From Opitutia bacterium (GTDB lineage: Bacteria > Verrucomicrobiota > Verrucomicrobiia > Opitutales > Seribacteraceae), in assembly GCA_002686835.1 (NCBI GenBank), contig NYYP01000006.1, positions 57,494 through 121,493 of the forward strand: DNA of 64,000 nucleotides. Direction: 5' to 3'. Every line of letters starts with the position of its first letter. The first letter of the stretch is position 1. Position numbers and translations under genes: made by a program. The notes under the pieces were generated by a model that searched no databases, was not told the origin of the DNA, and was given only the letters and a program-made list of their open reading frames with translations. This document shows positions 8,923-17,247 of this stretch, one piece after another.

Positions 8923-9543
8923 CTACAATTTCCTTAAATGAACTTCACGGATTTTGGCTGTGGTATCATAGGTTGAAAAGCCCAAGGGTACCGACATTTC
9001 AATCTCGCCTGTGCGCATCCCAACCTCTCTGCCTTCCACATTACAATCTATGAGCTTTTCACGATCTACCCAAAACTTAAAATGGGTATCGGTTACCTGC
9101 AGTAAACAATCATACCACCGGTTGGTTATAAACCGGTAAGCATTAGCGGTTTCATTTTCCGATGCGTCAAACCCGTCGATGCATGATATACCGACAAGGG
9201 CACCGCCCCAACCTCCCAAAATTAGGGTTGCGTGACTTGTTTTGTAAGGAAAAGTGAGTGAACCAAAAAAGTCGGTCCCCATTTCTTTTTTGGCCCTCCA
9301 TCGAACCTCGTAGTTGGAACTTGGCAAACTCTCTCCGTGCCAATGAATTCCTGTCAAAGCGATTCCAAACTCCAACAACACGCTCCCATTTCCATCCAGA
9401 CTAACCTCTCCCCTGCCGGCATAATCGGTAATTGTCCAATCACGCAAACTCTTTCCGTCAAAAAGAACTTTTTCCCGATTTTCTCCAAAAGAAATCCCAG
9501 TAAATGCCAAAAACAAAATAAGGGACTTAAAAATTTTCACCAA
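8923..9543 (-). CDS. Secreted DUF1080 (3-keto-disaccharide hydrolase fold) protein
   Basis: 206 residues with an N-terminal signal peptide (FKSLILFLAFTGISFG). The domain opens with the DUF1080 hallmark LFDGKSLRDWTI and has a concanavalin-like beta-sandwich pattern, with WYDCLLQV and KFWVDREKLID as later strands. Known members cleave 3-keto-glucosides or bind glycans; the family is expanded in Verrucomicrobia and Planctomycetes. Start uncertain: TTG at 9543 or GTG at 9540, with no ATG near and no clear ribosome-binding site. Convergent with the amidohydrolase gene. Confidence 0.75.
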   Translation of the reverse strand: MVKIFKSLILFLAFTGISFGENREKVLFDGKSLRDWTITDYAGRGEVSLDGNGSVLLEFGIALTGIHWHGESLPSSNYEVRWRAKKEMGTDFFGSLTFPYKTSHATLILGGWGGALVGISCIDGFDASENETANAYRFITNRWYDCLLQVTDTHFKFWVDREKLIDCNVEGREVGMRTGEIEMSVPLGFSTYDTTAKIREVHLRKL

Positions 9544-9585
9544 TGAATTTTAAAATTTATAAATGATCAAAGTGAATAGATAGTT

Positions 9586-9969
9586 TTATTTCGGGCGCTC
9601 AATCACTTCAACCTCATAACCTTCAGGAGCATCGACAAAAGCGAATACCGAACCGGATGAACTCTTTGTGGGACCATCACTAAGCTCGACTCCAATTGAA
9701 TTCAAATGCTCTTGAAACGCATCCATACTCTCTACCTCGAAGGCGAGATGCATTAAATCTTCCTGTACTTGGACTGGTCCAGATCCTGGAAAGTGGGTGA
9801 TTTCAATCTCTTCCTCGCTGTTCGGAACCGATAAAAATGCTAGTTTTGAACCCCGGGGTGATTCATGCCTACGGGTTACCTCAAGACCAAACACCTTCCG
9901 GTAAAATTCGAGGGTTCTTTCTAGGTCATTTACCCGCATGCGGGTATGTAAAAATTTACATACTACCAT
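9586..9969 (-). CDS. Glyoxalase I-like VOC-family protein
   Basis: 127 residues, the size of bacterial lactoylglutathione lyase. The paired beta-alpha-beta-beta-beta modules are clear, with the four metal ligand positions of glyoxalase I recognisable: His in FLHTRMRV, Glu in IEITHF, His in LMHLAFEV and Glu in YEVEVIE. Likely converts methylglyoxal hemithioacetal to lactoylglutathione or a related thiol adduct. Lies 15 bases downstream of the second exbD and could be read from the same transcript. Confidence 0.8.
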   Translation of the reverse strand: MVVCKFLHTRMRVNDLERTLEFYRKVFGLEVTRRHESPRGSKLAFLSVPNSEEEIEITHFPGSGPVQVQEDLMHLAFEVESMDAFQEHLNSIGVELSDGPTKSSSGSVFAFVDAPEGYEVEVIERPK

Positions 9970-9984
9970 AGTGGGATAAAAAGC

Positions 9985-10419
9985 CTATTTGCGCCTCATA
10001 TTGGGAGAAACGCTTTTTATCTTGGCCGCCCCACAGGCATTTAGAGCTGCCAGGGGTGCTTGCCAATTTGCGAGAGGATCCGTCCATATATGTACCACAA
10101 AATCCTCTCCGTGCTTACTTTTTTCACCTAATAAATACTGCTTAACATCTGGAAGATCAAGGCTCTCAAGTGCATTGCCCATGTAGTTTCCGTCAACCCG
10201 CACAGATCCATCTGGCTCAATTTCTATGTGTGACTCTGGCTTGGGCTTGTTATAGCTGCTGGGTGCTGATTTTCCAGGCAGAATAGCGGAGAGCTCAGCC
10301 TCAGGTTGTTTAATCATGGTAGTTACCATAAAATAGATCAGCAGAAGAAAAGTAACATCAATCATCGGAGTAAGATCTACTTCATCGACATCATCCAAAA
10401 TCTTTTTAAAAGTATCCAT
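9985..10419 (-). CDS. ExbD/TolR-family biopolymer transport protein (second copy)
   Basis: 144 residues, one N-terminal membrane helix. VDLTPMIDVTFLLLIYFM carries the conserved membrane aspartate that ExbD/TolR proteins use for proton flow. The periplasmic part holds the usual C-terminal domain (IEPDGSVRVDGNYMGN). With the adjacent ExbD and ExbB homologues it would form a proton-motive-force-driven motor in the inner membrane. Two different exbD genes after one exbB suggest a heterodimer. Confidence 0.88.
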   Translation of the reverse strand: MDTFKKILDDVDEVDLTPMIDVTFLLLIYFMVTTMIKQPEAELSAILPGKSAPSSYNKPKPESHIEIEPDGSVRVDGNYMGNALESLDLPDVKQYLLGEKSKHGEDFVVHIWTDPLANWQAPLAALNACGAAKIKSVSPNMRRK

Positions 10420-10431
10420 ATAATTGAATAA

Positions 10432-10851
10432 CTATTCTGCAGACTTAAATGCAGCAAAGACTACATTCGATTGCCCACCCATCAGTACTTGCTCGTGGAC
10501 ATCATTTAAAACAGAAGCTGGAATATCAATGTGGTATCGCAAGAAAACTTTCCAAGTTGGATTTCTGGCTACTGCTACAGAGACCTGGGACATGTCAATG
10601 GGTTGCTCACCCCAATAAATCATCTGCCCCATCGATGGATCATCATCCACAGAAATAATAGTTCGAGAAGGAGGGGATTCAGGGACTTTTGCATTCGATG
10701 CAATGCCTAGCTTTGGGTCGGATAACTCGACATACTGCTCTGAAACTTGTTGAGCAACAACCATGAAGAATACAATCAACAGGAAAACAACATCGATCAT
10801 CGGAGTAAGATCCGGCGAATCATTGGTGTCTGGCACTTCAAATTTTGCCAT
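10432..10851 (-). CDS. ExbD/TolR-family biopolymer transport protein (first copy)
   Basis: 139 residues. The N-terminal SPDLTPMIDVVFLLIVFFMV contains the conserved membrane Asp; a periplasmic domain of about 100 residues follows. Located between the ExbB homologue and the second ExbD with 12- to 50-base gaps, clearly one transcript. Confidence 0.88.
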   Translation of the reverse strand: MAKFEVPDTNDSPDLTPMIDVVFLLIVFFMVVAQQVSEQYVELSDPKLGIASNAKVPESPPSRTIISVDDDPSMGQMIYWGEQPIDMSQVSVAVARNPTWKVFLRYHIDIPASVLNDVHEQVLMGGQSNVVFAAFKSAE

Positions 10852-10902
10852 ATTCTAGGGGAAAACCTGACCGTTAATTAATCAAGGAATAAGACCGCTT
10901 TA

Positions 10903-11724
10903 CTAAGCAGGCTCTGGCGCAGCCTCTTCATAAGCTGCTTCTTCATAGGATTCGTCGACTCCACCTTCGGCGTCAAAACCGCCACGGGCTGCCCGTACTA
11001 ATGTAAATACCATTTCACCAGTTACCTGGTTAACTTCGGCCGCGATATTGCCAAACTTCGTTTTGAATAGAAAGTAGGATACCAAACATGGAATGGCAAC
11101 TACAAGGCCTGCCGCAGTAGTCCATAGAGCACTTCCAATATTGCCGGCCATTTGTTTGCTTGCTTCCCCGCCCATTCCCGCACTTGTAAGGACCGCAAAA
11201 GCTCCAATCATACCAACAACAGTACCAAGCAAACCAACCATTGGGGCAATCGACCCAACTGTATTAAGCATGTTAATCCAGGTAAATGGACGAGACATGT
11301 GCAAAGCGGCATTTTCATCCAGTCCCTTTTCAATTGCCTCGATATCGAGTTCATCATCCTGAATTCTTTCAAGACCACCTTTAAGTATGGAAGTAACCGG
11401 TAATTTGTATTGATCACAAAGAGACTTGGCTCCCTCTATATCCAATCCTTTAACCGCATCCATAATGGGGTTCAGGACATCGTCCTTAATGAAAGCCTTT
11501 CTGCGAACAGCAATTGAATTGAAGATGATCAAAGTTATTCCGGCAATGATTAGCAACAGGAAGACGATAAAAAAGGTAGGACCCAAATTACTCCAGGCTG
11601 CAACAAAAAGGTTGCTGTCTTGGGCCATTGCCTGATTGACCAACATGCTGGGGGACAGAGCAGTAAAAATTAATAAAAGATAGGCTGGTATACGTGAGGG
11701 ACGAATTTTCATAGTTCGGTGCAT
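10903..11724 (-). CDS. MotA/TolQ/ExbB proton channel family protein
   Basis: 273 residues. A hydrophobic N-terminal segment, then a first membrane helix (IVFLLLIIAGITLIIF), a cytoplasmic loop, and the two-helix proton channel core with the conserved GLLGTVVGMIGAF and WTTAAGLVVAIP. The C-terminal tail is short and acidic/Ala-rich (EEAAYEEAAPEPA). Forms the ExbB/TolQ pentamer around the ExbD dimer. Two in-frame ATGs (11724, 11712) are possible and neither has a good ribosome-binding site. The three upstream genes encode TPR-type envelope proteins, so the motor probably works with them on an outer-membrane process. Confidence 0.9.
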   Translation of the reverse strand: MHRTMKIRPSRIPAYLLLIFTALSPSMLVNQAMAQDSNLFVAAWSNLGPTFFIVFLLLIIAGITLIIFNSIAVRRKAFIKDDVLNPIMDAVKGLDIEGAKSLCDQYKLPVTSILKGGLERIQDDELDIEAIEKGLDENAALHMSRPFTWINMLNTVGSIAPMVGLLGTVVGMIGAFAVLTSAGMGGEASKQMAGNIGSALWTTAAGLVVAIPCLVSYFLFKTKFGNIAAEVNQVTGEMVFTLVRAARGGFDAEGGVDESYEEAAYEEAAPEPA

Positions 11725-11783
11725 TGCGATTTAGGAATTAGAAAAGTAAGAATATCGACTTAGGTCAATGAGGATTTGTATTC

Positions 11784-13028
11784 TCAGGTTTGCGGAAGGT
11801 TAGCCAAACGTTCCGTGCTGATTTTTTCCCATTTTGTTTTGGGAAAAAATACTTGAACCTGATTGTAAACATTTTTTGCAGCTTCTTGAAGCTCAAGCTT
11901 TTCATAAGCATCTCCGGCCATCATTAAAGATTCGGGCAACCAATCAAGCCCGATCCGGGCATTAACAATCCCTTCAGTAACTTCCAGTACGGATTGCCGG
12001 TAATAATCAGCAGAATTCATCTCATCCCCTCTTGCTTCATATTGCCTGGCGTATTGTACCCGGATTAAGGAACGTAACAACTTATACAGGGAGTATTCAT
12101 TGGTGTTACGGGAGGGAGGTTCTTCATCTAATTTTTTAAGGCCCTGCACAGCAGAATTAAACATTTTTCCGGCAGCCTCGGCATACCTTTTATCTTTGGC
12201 TGCTGCAGGGGCATATATCTCGTAAAGTTTTACATAACAATATACCGGCCAAATTTCCAAAATTTTGTTGTAAGGACTGTTCGGATCTTTTGCAACAATT
12301 GGGCTTAAGCGAGTGTACTCGGCAATAGCTTCAGCATATAGACCTTGGGATCTCATGGAATCAGCCAGCCTGAGATAAGAGGCATGGTCGGAACTGTTAT
12401 CCCGAATTGATATTCGCTTCAATAAGGCTTGGGATGCCTTGGCCGAATTTGGATTGGCCGCAATCATTTTTCCACACAACTCCAACGCAGCCTCGGAAAA
12501 ATCACGGTATCCATATTCGTCAAGTCTAGCTAAATTTAAGCGTGAAAGAAGATAAAATGCCTCATTAAACTGCTCCATTCCAAGCAAACCTTTGACATAA
12601 GTTAAGCAATCATCATGGATGGCCAGGTACTGAAAAGGCATATCCAAAAAGAGCATCACTTTGTAAACCTCAGGTCGTAAAGCCGTTAAAATTCGTGGGT
12701 CATACTGCTCGTTTGCGAGATAATTCAAGTATGTCTTTGCATTTCTTGACCAAGAAAATTCAAACTTTTCGATATTTTGTCTTTGCAACTGACGAAGTTC
12801 GAGCTCGAGTCGGCCAGAACCCTCCATCTCTGCGTAGACGATTCCTCGGGCAGCATCGATGCCCAAAAGGTTCATTTGCTTATTAACCGCTGACTTGAGG
12901 TATTTTACTTTTACCGGTATTTTCCCGGCATATTTTTTAAAGTAGTCTTCTGCCATCGCAATTGATGGCAAACAAAACAAGGATGTTAGAATTATCCTTA
13001 TAAAAAGATATTTTAAATTTCTGATCAT
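11784..13028 (-). CDS. Secreted TPR-like protein of the Exb operon
   Basis: 414 residues with an N-terminal signal peptide (FIRIILTSLFCLPSIAMA, cleavage before EDYF). The rest is alpha-helical with TPR-like pairs, for example SYLRLADSMRSQGLYAEAI and the terminal LMMAGDAYEKLELQEAAKN followed by VYNQVQVFFPKT, as in YbgF/BamD-type repeats. A strong AGGAGGT ribosome-binding site precedes the ATG, which overlaps the stop of the upstream gene (ATGA). Probably a periplasmic scaffold serving the ExbB/ExbD motor. No specific family recognised. Confidence 0.75.
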   Translation of the reverse strand: MIRNLKYLFIRIILTSLFCLPSIAMAEDYFKKYAGKIPVKVKYLKSAVNKQMNLLGIDAARGIVYAEMEGSGRLELELRQLQRQNIEKFEFSWSRNAKTYLNYLANEQYDPRILTALRPEVYKVMLFLDMPFQYLAIHDDCLTYVKGLLGMEQFNEAFYLLSRLNLARLDEYGYRDFSEAALELCGKMIAANPNSAKASQALLKRISIRDNSSDHASYLRLADSMRSQGLYAEAIAEYTRLSPIVAKDPNSPYNKILEIWPVYCYVKLYEIYAPAAAKDKRYAEAAGKMFNSAVQGLKKLDEEPPSRNTNEYSLYKLLRSLIRVQYARQYEARGDEMNSADYYRQSVLEVTEGIVNARIGLDWLPESLMMAGDAYEKLELQEAAKNVYNQVQVFFPKTKWEKISTERLANLPQT

Positions 13029-15292
13029 TGGTACCTCCTAAGCCAGTCATCCCGTCTCTTTTCAAGTCGATCGACCTGATTCGACTTTCCTACTTTTTCG
13101 TAACAGGAAATGGCTTGATCGAAAGCTTTCTCTGCCCATTTCCCAGACGAAGCATAGCGGGATGTCGTATCATCAAAGTGGCGAGATGCACCGTCATAAT
13201 CACGAATTTCTTTAAGACACTCTCCCATCATGTAGGAACACTCCCCCTTTAAATTCATGGAACTTTCATCACTGTCTCTTGCCTCTCCAAAGGATGCCTG
13301 AGCCAACAAGAATTTTTCTTCATCTTTATTCGCTTTACCAAGCTCATACAGGGCATATCCCTTGCGCAACCTGGCATCGTTAGAATTTGGATGCCATGGG
13401 GCATTGGTTATGGCCGTATCATAGCTACCAGCTGCATCAACAAAATCACGGTTCTTATCATGGACTTGGCCAATAATATAATTTGCCGAGAAGAGAAGTT
13501 CTCCTTCCGCATTTGGAAAAACTTGAACCAGCCTTTCCATTGCAGCCACCGCATCGTTAAGAGAGTTTTGGCTAAGCATCTTTTCGGCCATCCAGACGAG
13601 CACACTGGGGCTGGCTGCCGGAAACTCATTCGTTTGGGGATTATATCCTGAACCGATCCTCGATCCGATACGGTCTAAGTTTGCTCTCATCCGCAACTCC
13701 AATGTTTTCTGACCGTTTGATTCTGCTTCCTGAAGCATTGTTGCAAATGCTTTGGAAGGGGACAAATCCTTAGGGAAACGCGATTGTAGACCCTCATATT
13801 TTTTCAGGTAACCTTTGAATTTTTCAATATGTGCAGGGTTATTAAATATTCCTCCCCGATATTTGACGATTTCCTCATAAATTTTTGGATCCATCCCCTT
13901 GTACTGGGACGATAAAAAGGAAAGGCTTTTTCCCCGGTCCAAAATGATTTCCTCGATGGTTCCGGAGACTTGTTGCTCAATCCCTTTACGGTCGGTGTAA
14001 CTGAATGATACTGATTCTCCTGGATTTTGAAGCTTGCCCAAAACATCCAATGTCTGACCAAACTTGTTTTCATAGTGTTGATATTTTTCACAGTATTTTT
14101 TGAGGATATCATCCACCCCAAGATTGGTTGGATTGTTTCCAAATTTACGAATATCCTCAAAGTACAACTTGAGCATAGCAGATGGCTGTCCAAGTTTCTC
14201 TTTGGCAAACCCAATCTTTTCAGTGGCCTTAGCCACTTTTGCACCATCAATTGAGCCAAACTTTTCCATGTATTCGGAATACAATTTTTCTAACTCCTGA
14301 TAACAGGCACTGGCTGCACCATCGTATACTTCCTCAAATTGCAATTTGCCATCCCCATTTAAGTCGTGATCAGTAAAACTGAAGGAGAATGAATCTCCCA
14401 TATTTTTTTGATAAGATTCAAACTCTGCTTTTCCCACGCATTTGTCCGCATCCTTATCAAAGCTCAAAAGGTGATTCACCAAACCTTCTGGGTTTTCACC
14501 AACCCGTTCGAGCAATCCACCTTCATTGGAAGTCGAATCAGAGATCAATCCAATCTCCTGTGTATTTTCGCGGACCTTCGCATAACTGGAACGGGCTTGG
14601 CGGATTTGTTGAATAGTAGGCTGTGCATCCGGACCTAATCCACTGGTGGCTAAATCACCCATGCTTAGGTATACTTCAGCAACAAGTTTGTCTTCCGGGA
14701 AAAGGGTTACAAATTGCTGAAATAGGCGAATTGCATTTGCGTTGTCTTCTGATCCCTGAAAGGCAACCGCCAAGCGAAACATGGCTTGCTTTGCATATTC
14801 CTCGTCTGGAGAATATCTGGCACTGGCCCCACTTGGCCATGAACCAACGAGATTTTCACCACCTGAGGCAACTGTTCGTCCCGACCCAGCTTTTGTGGTT
14901 ATTTTCCACAAAGAACCGTTGGTCCAAAGGAAATAAAGTCCGTTGGTGTATACCGGGTGATCGTTCATTTTGACCATCTCCATCTTTCCACCATTATCTT
15001 CGTAAATAGGCAAAAACACACCATTGGGATCAGGAATCTCCACGGGCTCTGTGTCCGCCTCCACCGGTTCCACAGCCTCAGGTGGAGGAAGGTTTTCAAG
15101 TTCCTGATTACTGATATTATTCGCTTCTGCGGATCCATCGAAGGCACCAGCAGCATCTTCCGCTGGGACAGGTTCTTCACCACCGCAGCCCCAAAGAAGG
15201 AGTATACAAATTAATTTGGGGGCAATCTTTGCTGGCATATAGACAAACTTAGTTGTTAAAAAATGAAGGGCAGACAATGGAAATAGGTTCAT
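13025..15292 (-). CDS. Large TPR lipoprotein with an EF-hand pair
   Basis: About 755 residues. The start at 15292 (ATG) is fixed by GAGGA six bases upstream; an in-frame TTG lies two codons earlier. The signal segment ends in LLLWGCGG, a plausible though unusual lipobox (Trp at -2), followed by a Pro/Glu-rich linker. Helical TPR-like repeats flank a calcium-type EF-hand pair near 280-320: loop one starts DKDADK and ends in Glu, loop two is DLNGDGKLQFEE, a canonical 12-residue loop. The C-terminal third has clear TPRs (NAPWHPNSNDARLRKGYALY region). Probably outer-membrane-anchored and calcium-binding. Overlaps both neighbours by 3-4 nt. Confidence 0.75.
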   Translation of the reverse strand: MNLFPLSALHFLTTKFVYMPAKIAPKLICILLLWGCGGEEPVPAEDAAGAFDGSAEANNISNQELENLPPPEAVEPVEADTEPVEIPDPNGVFLPIYEDNGGKMEMVKMNDHPVYTNGLYFLWTNGSLWKITTKAGSGRTVASGGENLVGSWPSGASARYSPDEEYAKQAMFRLAVAFQGSEDNANAIRLFQQFVTLFPEDKLVAEVYLSMGDLATSGLGPDAQPTIQQIRQARSSYAKVRENTQEIGLISDSTSNEGGLLERVGENPEGLVNHLLSFDKDADKCVGKAEFESYQKNMGDSFSFSFTDHDLNGDGKLQFEEVYDGAASACYQELEKLYSEYMEKFGSIDGAKVAKATEKIGFAKEKLGQPSAMLKLYFEDIRKFGNNPTNLGVDDILKKYCEKYQHYENKFGQTLDVLGKLQNPGESVSFSYTDRKGIEQQVSGTIEEIILDRGKSLSFLSSQYKGMDPKIYEEIVKYRGGIFNNPAHIEKFKGYLKKYEGLQSRFPKDLSPSKAFATMLQEAESNGQKTLELRMRANLDRIGSRIGSGYNPQTNEFPAASPSVLVWMAEKMLSQNSLNDAVAAMERLVQVFPNAEGELLFSANYIIGQVHDKNRDFVDAAGSYDTAITNAPWHPNSNDARLRKGYALYELGKANKDEEKFLLAQASFGEARDSDESSMNLKGECSYMMGECLKEIRDYDGASRHFDDTTSRYASSGKWAEKAFDQAISCYEKVGKSNQVDRLEKRRDDWLRRYQ

Positions 15293-15294
15293 AA

Positions 15295-17016
15295 TCAATC
15301 CTCTTCGACAGCAGCCTCATCCAAAGGCAAGCCATTGATACTTACTCCAACAACAGCCCCAAGAAATGGCTTGGCCGCATCATAATTACCACTCGCCAGG
15401 AAAGCCAGTCCACTCATGTAATTTACCCGCCCCATAGACAGAGTTCCTTGAAGCTCTTTTTTATTGGCATAACCAGCGGTGGGATTGAACGTTCCATTTT
15501 CAAACCCGGCAAATTTCCTGAGTAACTTGTCGAATTCTTGTCGCTTAAAAAATTCTGCACCCATCATACCGATGAATTCTCGGGAGTATTTGTGCTCTGG
15601 CATGACTTCAAGAAAATCGTCACATAATTCAAAAAATCTCGCCTGGTACTCATCTGCCTTGGTTTTTGCTGCGGCAGCCCGTTCCTTGTCAACAGTCGCA
15701 AGAGATGATTGCAATTCTTCAACGATACCCATCTGAGTAACCGCCTCTTTACGATAGGCATTAGCCATGATGAAAGTGACATCCGGCCTGAACTGAACCA
15801 ACTCTTTATTAGCCAAATATTCCTCACCCAGTTCGATTGATTTCTCACGGTATTTCACTGTATTTGCCGAAGCAAAAGCTGCATAGATAAAGTTTTCCAC
15901 CATTTCATGGTCGGGAAAATCTTTGTACAGCCAGTAGAAAGCCCAGAACGATTCCCATTCTCTTTTACATGCCTGAAAATTATCCGCTTTACGCCAGCGT
16001 AAAACAGTGGTGAAGGAAGGTGTGCTTTGGGCAAGTTTCAGGTGACTGCGGGCACTGGTTGCTTTCATCGCCAAGTCATTAATTCTATTTTTGAGAGAAG
16101 TAACTCTTTTAGGCGGTAACCGCCTGCCCTGAGCATCAATGAAGGATTGTATCTGATCCATTTCATAGGTTATTTGTTTTTCCCTTGAAGTGTAAAAGGT
16201 GACGATCTCCTCGGTGGTCATGGTGAGGGCGAAAAGCAAGGAGGCCTCCACTTGCCTGTCCTGCTCTTTTAAAATTTCCGCTCCCTGCATGAGATTGACA
16301 TTTAAACGCAGGTCAAATCGTGCCGGTGTATCCCCCGATAATCTGGGCAATAAAGGAAAAATCTCATCAATGCGCCTTTCTTGCACAAACATTTCAACCA
16401 TGCAGGAAACCGCATAGGCAGCACGATCTTCATCTTTGGCTAGATCAGAAAACTTCAAAAGCTCAGCAAATGCCTTTTCCCCCATTCTCCAATTCTGTTT
16501 GATGTGATAGCACTGAGCCCGGCCATAATAGAGGTTCATAAGCTCACTTCTTTTGAGAATTTTTTTCTTAAATGGCTTATCTTCGTCCAGTAGTTCTTCG
16601 ATCACTTCCGCTGCCTCTTCCCATTTCTGCAAAGCTCGCAAACAGGTTGTTCGTTGCTGCATCGCAGATACGGCATTCTCATTTTCAGGATATTTTTCCA
16701 CAAATTTGGCAAAAGCATCAGCCGCTTTTTGCATATTGGACATGTCTCCGGTTTTACCAAAGTTTTGTATGTAACCTACGCCCCGAACAAAACCAAACTG
16801 CTCTAAGATCTTCTCCACTTCCGGGTTACCCTCGCCGGCAAAGCGGATTTCCAGCTGGTCAAGATAGGGAGCAGCACTGCCGTAATCACCCGCACCAATC
16901 AGTTCCTGTGCTTCACTCATAACTTGACGCATGGGCATGTCGGCGGGATTTTGCGAGTATGACGATATCGCAACAAAACAAAGAAAGAAAATACAGAAGG
17001 CCAGAGGCTTTAACAT
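15295..17016 (-). CDS. Secreted TPR protein, first gene of the Exb operon
   Basis: 573 residues, signal peptide LAFCIFFLCFVAISSYS cleaved before QNPA. Consists of repeated helical hairpins: AQELIGAGDYGSAAPYLDQL, the AADAFAKFVEKYPENENA repeat and AEVIEELLDED are typical TPR units. The C-terminus describes a last repeat (MSGLAFLASGNYDAAKPFLG). The stop overlaps the start region of the EF-hand lipoprotein. First of six tightly packed genes ending with exbB-exbD-exbD, so the group likely forms one envelope machine. No family more specific than TPR recognised. Confidence 0.75.
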   Translation of the reverse strand: MLKPLAFCIFFLCFVAISSYSQNPADMPMRQVMSEAQELIGAGDYGSAAPYLDQLEIRFAGEGNPEVEKILEQFGFVRGVGYIQNFGKTGDMSNMQKAADAFAKFVEKYPENENAVSAMQQRTTCLRALQKWEEAAEVIEELLDEDKPFKKKILKRSELMNLYYGRAQCYHIKQNWRMGEKAFAELLKFSDLAKDEDRAAYAVSCMVEMFVQERRIDEIFPLLPRLSGDTPARFDLRLNVNLMQGAEILKEQDRQVEASLLFALTMTTEEIVTFYTSREKQITYEMDQIQSFIDAQGRRLPPKRVTSLKNRINDLAMKATSARSHLKLAQSTPSFTTVLRWRKADNFQACKREWESFWAFYWLYKDFPDHEMVENFIYAAFASANTVKYREKSIELGEEYLANKELVQFRPDVTFIMANAYRKEAVTQMGIVEELQSSLATVDKERAAAAKTKADEYQARFFELCDDFLEVMPEHKYSREFIGMMGAEFFKRQEFDKLLRKFAGFENGTFNPTAGYANKKELQGTLSMGRVNYMSGLAFLASGNYDAAKPFLGAVVGVSINGLPLDEAAVEED

Positions 17017-17247
17017 AGTAAGTAACTAACGATTAAGGGTATATAATCGGATAAAAGACAGCACACTAAATTCCCGCAAGCCTTTTCTTTTTTCGTCCCG
17101 ATGGTCAGAAAATCCAAGTCGAACTAAGGTGTTTGAATTTTCTAAATTACCCCATACAGGAGAAGTTCATCGAGCCTATCTAAAAATTTTCTATCCTTTT
17201 GCTTGCCAAAGGGTGGAGCCTCTTTCGTATTTTGTGCTGGTTAAACC

